A DNA stretch of 64,000 nt from JABWBP01 sp964522165 (GTDB lineage Bacteria; Calditrichota; Calditrichia; RBG-13-44-9; J075): NCBI GenBank assembly GCA_964522165.1, contig CAZFVV010000002.1:41777-105776 (forward strand), given 5' to 3'. The position numbers and the translations under genes were made by a program. How positions within the stretch are numbered: position 1 is the first letter of the stretch; each line of letters opens with the position of its first letter. Below are positions 1 through 6,696 of the stretch, piece after piece. Under the pieces are notes generated by a model. It was not told the origin of the DNA, searched no databases, and was given only the letters and a program-made list of their open reading frames with translations.

Positions 1-519
1 CATGGGGCAGGAAATGTTCTCCCGGGGAGAATTTTCCAGGTCCGCGAAGTTTTTGGGGATGTTCAGCCACTCGAAAGAGAACAAAGCGCCTTCGTCGGCG
101 CGGGAATAGTACTCCATGCCCTTCTTCATCAGGCGCACGATGGTGCTCTTGGCGCTCCCCACCGGCCCGTGCAGCAGCAGCACCCGGCGCTCGGTTCCGT
201 AGCGGTAGGCGGCCGCTTTCAGGGTGTTCATCAGCTTCATCAAGTGGGTGTCCAGCCCGTAAATCGCGTCTTTCCCGTTGTCGATGGGGTCGTCGAAGAA
301 TTTGTAATGGGTAATCTTCTTCCGGGAATCCTCGTACTCCACGGTGCCGAAGTAGAGGATCATATCATACAACCGCTGGAAACTGGTGCGGGTGATGGTG
401 GGATTCTTTTTGACCAGTTCCAGGTAATCCTCAAAAGTACCGCTCCAGGTAAGCGCCCGGAACTCTTTATCGAAATACTTTTTTTGGATGCTATCCAGGA
501 TTTGCTCAGTTGCTGCCAT
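1..519 (-). CDS. prkA: PrkA-type serine protein kinase / AAA+ protein, N-terminal part (3' end outside window)
   Basis: The reading frame is open from an ATG at 519 to the window edge (173 codons), so the C-terminal three quarters is missing. It starts MAATEQILDSIQKKYF and contains the Walker A motif GPVGSAKST at about residues 131-139, then FEWLNIP. This order and sequence are typical of the PrkA/YeaG family, whose members are about 640-690 residues long: an AAA+ domain followed by a kinase-like C-terminus. Known family members act in the cytoplasm in stationary-phase, nutrient-stress and sporulation responses. The start is supported by AAGGAGA about 9 bases upstream (529-535 complement). 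The family call is firm; the physiological role here is inferred. Confidence 0.9.
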   Translation of the reverse strand, partial: MAATEQILDSIQKKYFDKEFRALTWSGTFEDYLELVKKNPTITRTSFQRLYDMILYFGTVEYEDSRKKITHYKFFDDPIDNGKDAIYGLDTHLMKLMNTLKAAAYRYGTERRVLLLHGPVGSAKSTIVRLMKKGMEYYSRADEGALFSFEWLNIPKNFADLENSPRENISCPM

Positions 520-1108
520 GGAAAATGTCTCCTTATTTAAGTGTTGCTGGTTACTATTGGGGTTCCTGTTCCTGAAAATGTTCCATTCTTCCATGAATAA
601 TGTTGACCAAACGGGGAGAAAAGGGAAGGAGACGGTGAAAGGATCTCAACAAGCGTTTGAACCGTGTTCGGTGCCATGCCCATAAAACCGCGATCCCGAA
701 GAAGTGAATTCAATAAGAGGCCAGAGTACTCTTGAATCGAAACGTATGATAAAGACCGCATTCATTAGATACGCCGGTAAATATACGTTAAGATACTTTC
801 AATTTCAAACTCCATAATACGCGAATTTATTAATTCAGCGATCCGGTTGAAAGTTCCCCGAAATTGGTCTTGCGGCAATCGTGAATACCCTGGTTTTGTG
901 ATTTCTCCGGCGGCGCGGGCCGCCCTGCCTGTGATTCGTCAGTTATCAAAGTATCGGGAATTTGCCCGTTTTCCAAGAAAAAAAACGAGCAGCGAAAAAA
1001 TAGTTGGGTCGGCAGCCGGCAATTGCGCTCCCGAAGCAAGAAATCCATTGCATTTGAACAGTGGGCAGGGTATTATAATTCCCCCGATTTTGAAATGATC
1101 GCCTTTAT

Positions 1109-1164
1109 CCCCGACATTTATGTCGGGGCAACTGATTTGAATAGCCCCGACATAAATGTCGGGG
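1109..1164. repeat. Pair of inverted CCCCGACAT palindromes
   Basis: CCCCGACATTTATGTCGGGG (1109-1128) is followed 16 bases later by its exact reverse complement (1145-1164). Each copy is itself nearly palindromic, so either two small hairpins or one 20-bp-arm hairpin can form. A related CCCCGACCCGTCGGGG lies after citrate synthase at 2787-2802. This looks like a REP-type interspersed palindrome. Confidence 0.8.
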
Positions 1165-1260
1165 AATGCGAAATCTACTCAAACCGAAGGGGTTTTAACC
1201 CATACGCATCAAGCTAAGGCGACTTTTCATTACTCATGCGAATTACCAGTTGAAAAATTA

Positions 1261-1369
1261 TGGCCACGAAGACACCAAGATGTTAAGGAAGCACAAAGAA
1301 ATAGAAGAAATTTAAGGATATAAACGCTAAAACCTTTGTGAAACTTCCTGTCTTGGTGTCCTGGTGGCA
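1261..1369. repeat. Degenerate long intergenic hairpin ('GAAGACACCAAGA' words)
   Basis: The left arm (about 1263-1297, GCCACGAAGACACCAAGA then GGAAGCACAAAG) is imperfectly complementary to the right arm (1333-1369, CCTTTGTGAAACTTCC then TCTTGGTGTCCTGGTGGC). The arms consist of a repeated short word. It belongs to the same structural class as the elements near 28941, 31450, 32888, 45848, 47251, 56586 and 58773. Confidence 0.7.
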
Positions 1370-1471
1370 AACTTTCTTCAATGTCATCCCCAACTGGTAA
1401 TTGGAATTACTTGGCGTTAAAACGCCAGGCAAAAATCGTGAAAGCGGAAATTTACTAAAGGTCAGGTTACT

Positions 1472-2755
1472 ATGGCGGATTTAAAGCAAACTCTAAAAAA
1501 TAAAATCCCTCAATGGCGGGCGGATATTCGCAAATTGCTCGCCGCCCACGCCGATACGCTCGTCTCTTCGATTACCCTGGGGCAGCTTTTCAAAGGGCTG
1601 CGCGGGGTGGAGGCGGTGGTGTGCGACACTTCCTTCGTAGATCCGCAGCAAGGGCTGCTCATTCGCGGCATTCCGGTGCTGGAATTGATCGACCGCTCCG
1701 CGGAAGAGATATTTTTCCTGCTCTGCACCGGGGATTTGCCCGATCCCGCGGCCCTGGAAGCGCTGCGCCAGGACCTGGAAAAACGCGCCGGGGTGCCGGA
1801 ATACGTCTGGCACATGATCGAATCCATGCCGGAGGATACCGACCCCATGTCGCTGATGAGCATGGCCATGGTGGCGATGCAGCGGGAGTCGGTCTTCCTG
1901 AAGCGCTACAACGAAGGAATGCCCCGGGAGGAGCACTGGGAAGCCACGTTAGAAGATGCGCTGAATATCATTGCCCGGCTGCCGGTTATTTCCGCGGGCA
2001 TTTACCGGGGCAGGATTCTCAAAAAAGATATGCACCCGCCCAAAGCCGGAAACGGCTTCATGGAAAATTTCGCCCACATGTTAGGGGTTGCCGACCCGCA
2101 GGGCTATTTCGGAGAGTTTATCCGCCGTTTTGTAGTGGTGCACAGCGACCACGAAGGGGCCAACGCCAGCGTGCTCACCAGCCGGATCGTCAATTCCAGC
2201 CTTTCGGATCTCTATTTCAGCATCTCCGCGGCCATGAACAGCCTTTCCGGGCCGCTGCACGGGCTGGCGAACCAGGAGAGCGTGAAATTTGCGCTGGAAA
2301 TTCTGTGGAAATTCAATGGGGCACCGGAAGCGGATACGCTGCGGGAGTATATCTGGCAATGTTTGCAAGCCGGGCGGGTGATTCCCGGCTTCGGCCACGC
2401 GGTGCTGCGCTATAAAGACCCCCGCTATCTTGCGCTGTTTGAATTTGGCAAAAAGATCTGCCCCGCCGACCCGGTGTTTCGCACCGTGGAAACATTGGGA
2501 GAAGTGGTGCCGCCGCTGCTGCGCAAGCAGGGTAAAGCGCACAATCCCTATCCCAACATCGATGGAATTTCCGGGGCGCTGCTCTACGCTTTCGGTATCA
2601 AAGAGCTGAATTACTACACCGCGATGTTTTCCACTTCCCAAATCTTAGGCATCTGCGCCCAGTTGATCATCAACCGCGCGGTTTACAGCCCCATCATCCG
2701 CCCCCGCTCCGTGACCACCCAGTGGCTGAAAAGCTTTGCATCGGATGTGATTTGA
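1472..2755 (+). CDS. gltA: Citrate synthase (eukaryotic/mitochondrial-like type)
   Basis: A 427-residue enzyme that condenses oxaloacetate and acetyl-CoA to citrate at the entry to the TCA cycle. Active-site regions are visible: HSDHEGANAS (about residues 225-234), GPLHGLANQE (about 260), IPGFGHAVLRYKDPR (first catalytic-type His, about 305-319) and the aspartate in PNIDGISGALL (about 360). The long form with GPLHGLANQE resembles mitochondrial-type rather than short bacterial type II enzymes. The ribosome binding site is weak (AAAGGT about 12 bases upstream). Whether it is si- or re-specific cannot be read directly, but the fold belongs to the si-type family. The gene stands alone. Confidence 0.95.
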   Translation: MADLKQTLKNKIPQWRADIRKLLAAHADTLVSSITLGQLFKGLRGVEAVVCDTSFVDPQQGLLIRGIPVLELIDRSAEEIFFLLCTGDLPDPAALEALRQDLEKRAGVPEYVWHMIESMPEDTDPMSLMSMAMVAMQRESVFLKRYNEGMPREEHWEATLEDALNIIARLPVISAGIYRGRILKKDMHPPKAGNGFMENFAHMLGVADPQGYFGEFIRRFVVVHSDHEGANASVLTSRIVNSSLSDLYFSISAAMNSLSGPLHGLANQESVKFALEILWKFNGAPEADTLREYIWQCLQAGRVIPGFGHAVLRYKDPRYLALFEFGKKICPADPVFRTVETLGEVVPPLLRKQGKAHNPYPNIDGISGALLYAFGIKELNYYTAMFSTSQILGICAQLIINRAVYSPIIRPRSVTTQWLKSFASDVI

Positions 2756-2786
2756 GAGCTGATTTTACGCATTTACACCTCGTTTA

Positions 2787-2893
2787 CCCCGACCCGTCGG
2801 GGTGAACGCCGCTATTCGATGCTCAGCGCCGAATAGTGACGCCGCCTCAAACCAGGACATAGAGTGTCAAGCGTAACGTTCCCACGCCGGGAA
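2787..2893. repeat. Cluster of short palindromes after citrate synthase
   Basis: Three small hairpins lie in the gap between citrate synthase and the Uma2 gene: CCCCGACCCGTCGGGG (2787-2802), CTATTCG/CGAATAG (2812-2818 with 2830-2836) and GTTCCCACGCCGGGAAC (2877-2893). None has a T-run, so they look like interspersed palindromes rather than a standard intrinsic terminator, although they may still end transcription. Confidence 0.6.
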
Positions 2894-2982
2894 CGAGTAA
2901 CAAGTGCGTAACATCAGTTAAGAGGGGTGATTGCTTTGAGGGGAGACAACCCTGAAGAACGAAACTGGGCAGCGAGAGGAAT

Positions 2983-3606
2983 TTACCCGTAGCATTTCAC
3001 CGCAAACCCTTTCAACACCACGCTGGCAAATTCCCCTTCGCTGAGGGTGTGGGAAACGTATTTCCCGCCTTGCAGCGCGTCCACAATCAGTTTCTTGTTC
3101 AGGTAGTCGATGAAGTAAATCTCTTTGATCTGGTATTCCCGGTAAATTTCCCGCTTGATCTTCAAATCGTACGAGCGGGTGGTTTTGGAGACGATCTCCA
3201 CCAGCAAATCCGGCGCGCCGGAGAATTCGACCTCGCTGAATTCCCCGGGGTTCTCTTTGCTGATAAAAACAATATCCGGCGCAAAACGCCGCTCCCCCAA
3301 GACAATGATGAACTGTGAACCCAAAACTTTTCCCAAATCGTTCTCTTTTGCAAACAAACGCATGGGAGCATATATCTCTCCAAAGATATCTTCGTGATTA
3401 AAACTTGCCGGCGAATGCATGACCAGGATTCCCTCCTCTAAAAAGTCTGCTTTTTGTTCATCCAGGTTGTAGAAATCTTCCAGCGTTCCTTCTACAAAAT
3501 ACAGGTATTCCCCGGCAGGATGGGTGTCTTGCCGGGACTTACCCTTCTTTCCGGAAGATTTGGCAGGAGCGCGTTTCTTCGGTGCTTTTTTCTCGGTGAC
3601 AGCCAT
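2983..3606 (-). CDS. Uma2 family (DUF820) putative PD-(D/E)XK nuclease
   Basis: A 207-residue protein. The N-terminal 35 residues are a Lys/Arg/Ala-rich basic tail (KKAPKKRAPAKSSGKKGKSR). The Uma2 core follows with its conserved pattern: RRFAPDIVFI, PDLLVEIVSKTTRSYD, KREIYREYQIKEIYFID. The Asp in PDIV and the Glu in VEIVS match the PD-(D/E)XK nuclease-like metal site known for the family. The biological role of Uma2 proteins is unknown; they are common in multiple copies in cyanobacteria, Chloroflexi and FCB bacteria. The basic tail suggests nucleic-acid contact (inference). A decayed second copy lies about 240 bases upstream. Confidence 0.85.
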   Translation of the reverse strand: MAVTEKKAPKKRAPAKSSGKKGKSRQDTHPAGEYLYFVEGTLEDFYNLDEQKADFLEEGILVMHSPASFNHEDIFGEIYAPMRLFAKENDLGKVLGSQFIIVLGERRFAPDIVFISKENPGEFSEVEFSGAPDLLVEIVSKTTRSYDLKIKREIYREYQIKEIYFIDYLNKKLIVDALQGGKYVSHTLSEGEFASVVLKGFAVKCYG

Positions 3607-3842
3607 AACGCTTATCCTTCATTTTGTAGAAATTTACCGGTAAGCTATGGCAATCGCAACCAATTTGTGGAAGCGCCCGGAAACTTTCCCCTTAACAAAT
3701 TCCCTGCCTTGAGGTATCCTTTCACTTTCTGGAACGCTTTCGCAATACGCCCGCATTCTATCGACCCCTCATGGTTCGCTTTAGCAAATCTATGCAATAC
3801 TCCTACCCTAAATGCAAAAGGAGAAGTTATGAAGGTCCGGTT

Positions 3843-3922
3843 GTCAATCCCTCCCCAGCAATTCCGACGTACCGAAAAATTCAACTTCGCTGAATTCTCC
3901 CGGGTTATCCTTACCGGTTGTC
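3843..3922 (-). pseudogene. Remnant of a second Uma2 gene
   Basis: Read on the minus strand this stretch gives GKDNPGEFSEVEFFGTSELLG and then a stop. It aligns with SKENPGEFSEVEFSGAPDLLV of the intact Uma2 gene just downstream (about 3195-3258). The DNA is also clearly alike over about 65 bases. It has no start and no flanking domain and abuts the stop codon of the carboxyltransferase gene. It is best explained as debris of a duplicated Uma2 gene. The remaining 3607-3842 holds nothing I recognise. Confidence 0.7.
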
Positions 3923-3923
3923 T

Positions 3924-5501
3924 TTACAGCGGAATGTTGCCATGCTTTTTAGGCGGGTTCTTATCAACCTTGTTGCGCAAGAGCTCCAGGGCGCGGCAGA
4001 GTTTCGGGCGGGTCATTTGCGGCTCGATCACTTCGTCGATGTAGCCGTGCTCCGCCGCCAGGTAGGGATTGGCGAATTTATCCCGGTATTCGGCCTCTTT
4101 TTCCGCCAGCGCCGCCTCCGGGTCGTCGGCTTTGGAAATTTCTTTCTTGAAAATGATCTCCGCCGCCCCTTTCGGCCCCATCACCGCGATTTCCGCGGAG
4201 GGCCAGGCGAAGTTGAAATCCCCGCGAATGTGTTTGGAGCTCATCACGTCGTACGCCCCACCGTAGGCTTTGCGTAGAATGAGGGCGATTTTCGGCACCG
4301 TGGCCTCGCAATACGCATAGAGCAGCTTCGCCCCGTGCTTGATGATCCCGCCCCACTCCTGGGCGGTGCCGGGCAGAAAGCCGGGCACATCGACAAAGGT
4401 GATGATGGGAACGTTGAAGGCGTCGCAGAAGCGCACGAAACGCGCCCCTTTCAGGGAAGAATCAATATCCAGAACCCCGGCCAGCATCGAGGGCTGGTTG
4501 GCGACGATTCCTACCGTGTAACCGTTCAGCCGCGCAAACCCCACCACGATATTCCGGGCGTATTCCTGGTGAACCTCGAAGAAATCACCCTCATCCACCA
4601 CTAACTTGATCACTTCCGTTACCTCATAGGGCTTGCCGGGATTCGCGGGGATGATGTTCAGCAACGCCGCTTCCTGGCGATCCGGTTTGTCTTTGGGAGC
4701 GCGGCAGGGAGGTTCTTCGGCGTTATTCAGGGGCAGGTAGCTCATCAGCTTGCGGATTTTCCGCAGGCAGTCCACGTCATTTTCGGCTACAAAATGGCTC
4801 ACCCCGCTCTTGCTGGCGTGGGTCATCGCCCCGCCCAATTCTTCAAAAGTGACTTCCTCGTGGGTAACAGTCTTGACTACGTTCGGCCCGGTAACGAACA
4901 TGTAGCTCTTGTCGCGCACCATGAAGATGAAATCGGTGATGGCGGGAGAATAGACCGCCCCCCCGGCGCAAGGTCCCATGATGGCGGAAATCTGCGGAAC
5001 CACCCCGCTGGCCAGGGTATTGCGCAGGAAAATATCCGCATACGCCCCCAGGCTGACCACCCCTTCCTGGATGCGCGCCCCCCCGGAATCGTTCAACCCT
5101 ATTACCGGGGCGCCGATCTTCATGGCCATGTCCATGATTTTGCACACCTTGGCCGCGTGCGCCGCGCCTAAGCTGCCCCCAAACACCGTGAAATCCTGGC
5201 TGAATACGCACACGGTGCGCCCCTCGATCTTGCCCAGGCCGATCACCACGCTGTCGCCGGGGTAACGCTGCCGGAACAGCCCGAAATCGTGGGTCTGGTG
5301 GCGCACTAACATGTCGATCTCCTCGAAGCTGCCCTCATCTAAGAGCACCCGCAAACGCTCCCGGGCGATCAATTTGCCCTGTTCGTGCATTTTGGCAATG
5401 CGCTCCTCGCCCCCGCCCTGTAACGCCTCCGCCTGCAATTGGCGCAGGTGCGCTACCTTTTCTTCCATGGTTTGCCACTGTTTTTTCACTTCATCGGCCA
5501 C
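3924..5501 (-). CDS. Propionyl-CoA / methylmalonyl-CoA carboxylase carboxyltransferase (beta) subunit
   Basis: A 525-residue biotin-dependent carboxyltransferase. The two crotonase-like halves carry the expected motifs: GGSLGAAHAAK, DSGGARIQEGV and GPCAGGAVYSPA in the N-half, and VPGFLPGTAQEWGGIIKHGA and AWPSAEIAVMGPKGAAEIIF in the C-half. It moves CO2 between carboxybiotin and propionyl-CoA. It may work in an ATP-driven propionyl-CoA carboxylase (pccB-like) or a Na+-pumping methylmalonyl-CoA decarboxylase (mmdA-like); no biotin-carrier, biotin-carboxylase or membrane subunit lies next to it to decide. Length is normal for the family. A link to propionate metabolism is inferred. Confidence 0.93.
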   Translation of the reverse strand: MADEVKKQWQTMEEKVAHLRQLQAEALQGGGEERIAKMHEQGKLIARERLRVLLDEGSFEEIDMLVRHQTHDFGLFRQRYPGDSVVIGLGKIEGRTVCVFSQDFTVFGGSLGAAHAAKVCKIMDMAMKIGAPVIGLNDSGGARIQEGVVSLGAYADIFLRNTLASGVVPQISAIMGPCAGGAVYSPAITDFIFMVRDKSYMFVTGPNVVKTVTHEEVTFEELGGAMTHASKSGVSHFVAENDVDCLRKIRKLMSYLPLNNAEEPPCRAPKDKPDRQEAALLNIIPANPGKPYEVTEVIKLVVDEGDFFEVHQEYARNIVVGFARLNGYTVGIVANQPSMLAGVLDIDSSLKGARFVRFCDAFNVPIITFVDVPGFLPGTAQEWGGIIKHGAKLLYAYCEATVPKIALILRKAYGGAYDVMSSKHIRGDFNFAWPSAEIAVMGPKGAAEIIFKKEISKADDPEAALAEKEAEYRDKFANPYLAAEHGYIDEVIEPQMTRPKLCRALELLRNKVDKNPPKKHGNIPL

Positions 5502-5658
5502 GGGTGAATTCCTCGTTTTCGTTGCATTAGAACCGCTGCTTTTTGATTCTCTCGCGAGACTTGCATCTATAAGAGATATGAATTAATGATCAAACAACTC
5601 CGCGCCAGCCCCGCCCATTTGGGATGACACACCCGGCCAAAATAACCATCTCGAAATT

Positions 5659-5707
5659 AATTTGCAAGGTGCGACGCACTTTAGCAGCGCGTCGCACCTT
5701 GCAAATT
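5659..5707. repeat. Perfect 19-bp inverted repeat, 11-base loop
   Basis: Arms AATTTGCAAGGTGCGACGC (5659-5677) and its exact complement (5689-5707) lie between the divergent carboxyltransferase and lipoprotein genes. There is no T-run. The GGTGCGACGCAC core is a hairpin type that looks interspersed rather than regulatory, but an operator role cannot be excluded because the lipoprotein gene starts only 65 bases away. Confidence 0.85.
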
Positions 5708-5771
5708 TGTTGCGGGGCGGCGCTTTCCGCCGTAATTTACCCCGCCAGCAAAACAACGGAGAAAACGGGTT

Positions 5772-6299
5772 ATGAAACACTTTTTTGCCATTGGAATCGT
5801 GCTGATAGTGTCGCTGTTGCTCCTGCTGCCGGGTTGCAGCAAAAAAGAGGAGGTCGAAACCACGCCGGAAGGCAGTGTTTCCACTCCTGAAAGCGGCGGC
5901 AACCGGGTTGAGGCCACTTTTTCGGTTCCGGAGCTCGCCGCGGAGTATTGGAAGACGATTTTTGAAACCCAGCAAGCGATTATGGCTTCACCGGAAGATG
6001 CGGCCCTGCGCAAACAATTGTGCGATAGAGCGTATTTCCCGCAGAACCGCGCCATCGTAACCGTGGGGGTGGGGCGAAGAAGCCATCCCGAGACCGGGCA
6101 GCCCATCTCGCCCCAGTTTGTGCGCCAGGCCGCCTTTGCTGACGCAGCCCGCTGGGCCGGCTACATCAGCGCCTGGCTGGAGCAGAACTACCAGCCCGAT
6201 TTCGGGGAGCTTTCCAAAGCCCTGGACGCATCTTCCCAGGTGATCAGCGAAACCGTGCTGGGGGATTCCTTGTACGTGGAGGTGGCGTACCAGTATTAA
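5772..6299 (+). CDS. Hypothetical lipoprotein
   Basis: A 175-residue protein of unknown function. The N-terminus is a lipoprotein signal: a hydrophobic stretch (AIGIVLIVSLLLLLPG) ends in the lipobox LPGC at residues 19-22. A short Ser/Thr/Glu/Gly-rich linker follows, then a mostly helical domain of about 125 residues containing EYWKTIFETQQAIMASPEDAALRKQLCDRAYFPQ. I recognise no family. The start is supported by GGAG about 12 bases upstream. It stands alone, followed by repeats. Likely location is the periplasmic face of a membrane. Confidence 0.75.
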   Translation: MKHFFAIGIVLIVSLLLLLPGCSKKEEVETTPEGSVSTPESGGNRVEATFSVPELAAEYWKTIFETQQAIMASPEDAALRKQLCDRAYFPQNRAIVTVGVGRRSHPETGQPISPQFVRQAAFADAARWAGYISAWLEQNYQPDFGELSKALDASSQVISETVLGDSLYVEVAYQY

Positions 6300-6300
6300 A

Positions 6301-6430
6301 GCAGGCAGTGGAAAGTAGGCAGTAGGCAACTTTGCCTCACCCCCTGCCCTGCAAAACTGAAGTTTTGCTCCAAAGGAGCCGCTTCGCGGCACTCCTGCCT
6401 CCTGCTTACTGCCTATTGCCAACTGCCTGC
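6301..6430. repeat. Degenerate hairpin ('GTAGGCAGTAGGCA' words) enclosing a GCAAAACT palindrome
   Basis: The left arm 6301-6330 (GCAGGCAGTGGAAAGTAGGC and on) is complementary, imperfectly, to 6401-6430 (CCTGCTTACTGCCTATTGCC and on). In the loop lie GCAAAACTGAAGTTTTGC (6351-6368, a member of the GTGCAAA palindrome family) and GCCGCTTCGCGGC (6378-6390). Confidence 0.7.
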
Positions 6431-6532
6431 TCTCCACCGTTTGCCGGTTTGAGATTTTCAGCCGCCTGGCGCGCTCTATAGCAGTGAAACGGTTTTTAAA
6501 CGGAAATGGGGTTTTGGAAAGGAGGTTTTACC

Positions 6533-6589
6533 GTGAAGCTGAAGATCAAGATCAAGTGCAAGATCAAGAGCAAGCCCGCCGGTTTGTAA
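6533..6589 (+). CDS. Candidate 18-residue lysine-alternating micropeptide
   Basis: A GTG-started frame encodes MKLKIKIKCKIKSKPAGL. It is preceded by a near-perfect ribosome binding site, AAAGGAGG at 6518-6525, seven bases before the start. A strong intrinsic terminator follows 40 bases after the stop. Lysine alternates with Leu/Ile/Cys/Ser over residues 2-14, giving one fully cationic face if the chain is extended, with a single Cys in the middle. Nothing in the codons shows conservation, and I recognise no family. It could be a membrane- or nucleic-acid-active peptide, a leader peptide rich in Lys codons, or a chance frame inside a small RNA. The strong ribosome binding site is the main argument for translation. 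Confidence 0.45.
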   Translation: MKLKIKIKCKIKSKPAGL

Positions 6590-6629
6590 AGAGCGGGGCG
6601 CTCACCCGGGTGACGGTTTGCAGCATTGC

Positions 6630-6671
6630 AGCGGCGGCGACAGGTTTCTGTTTGCCGCCGCCGCTTTTTTT
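6630..6671 (+). terminator. Strong rho-independent terminator after the micropeptide
   Basis: The stem AGCGGCGGCG (6630-6639) pairs perfectly with CGCCGCCGCT (6656-6665), with an inner CAG/CTG helix, followed by seven T residues (6665-6671). It is oriented on the plus strand, so it ends a short transcript carrying 6533-6589 or the upstream lipoprotein transcript. Confidence 0.9.
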
Positions 6672-6696
6672 ACAAGTTCGCAAAAGATAACCGGCG

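Larger units (their letters stand above)
520..1471. other. Long intergenic region between divergent prkA and citrate synthase
   Basis: No convincing gene is visible. Open frames here are short, lack ribosome binding sites and match nothing I recognise. The region must hold the promoters of both flanking genes, but I could not pick either with confidence. It contains two repeat structures listed separately: a pair of CCCCGACAT palindromes and a degenerate long hairpin that ends about 100 bases before citrate synthase. Confidence 0.6.

Noticed and set aside
2081..2641. Long antisense frames within citrate synthase, the carboxyltransferase, GH13 and other genes
   Set aside because: They are mirror frames of high-GC coding sequence with no ribosome binding sites or domains.
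3829..4044. Plus-strand frame starting MKVRLSIPPQQF after AAGGAGA
   Set aside because: It runs into the antisense of the carboxyltransferase gene and crosses the Uma2 remnant; no family match. The ribosome binding site is probably chance.
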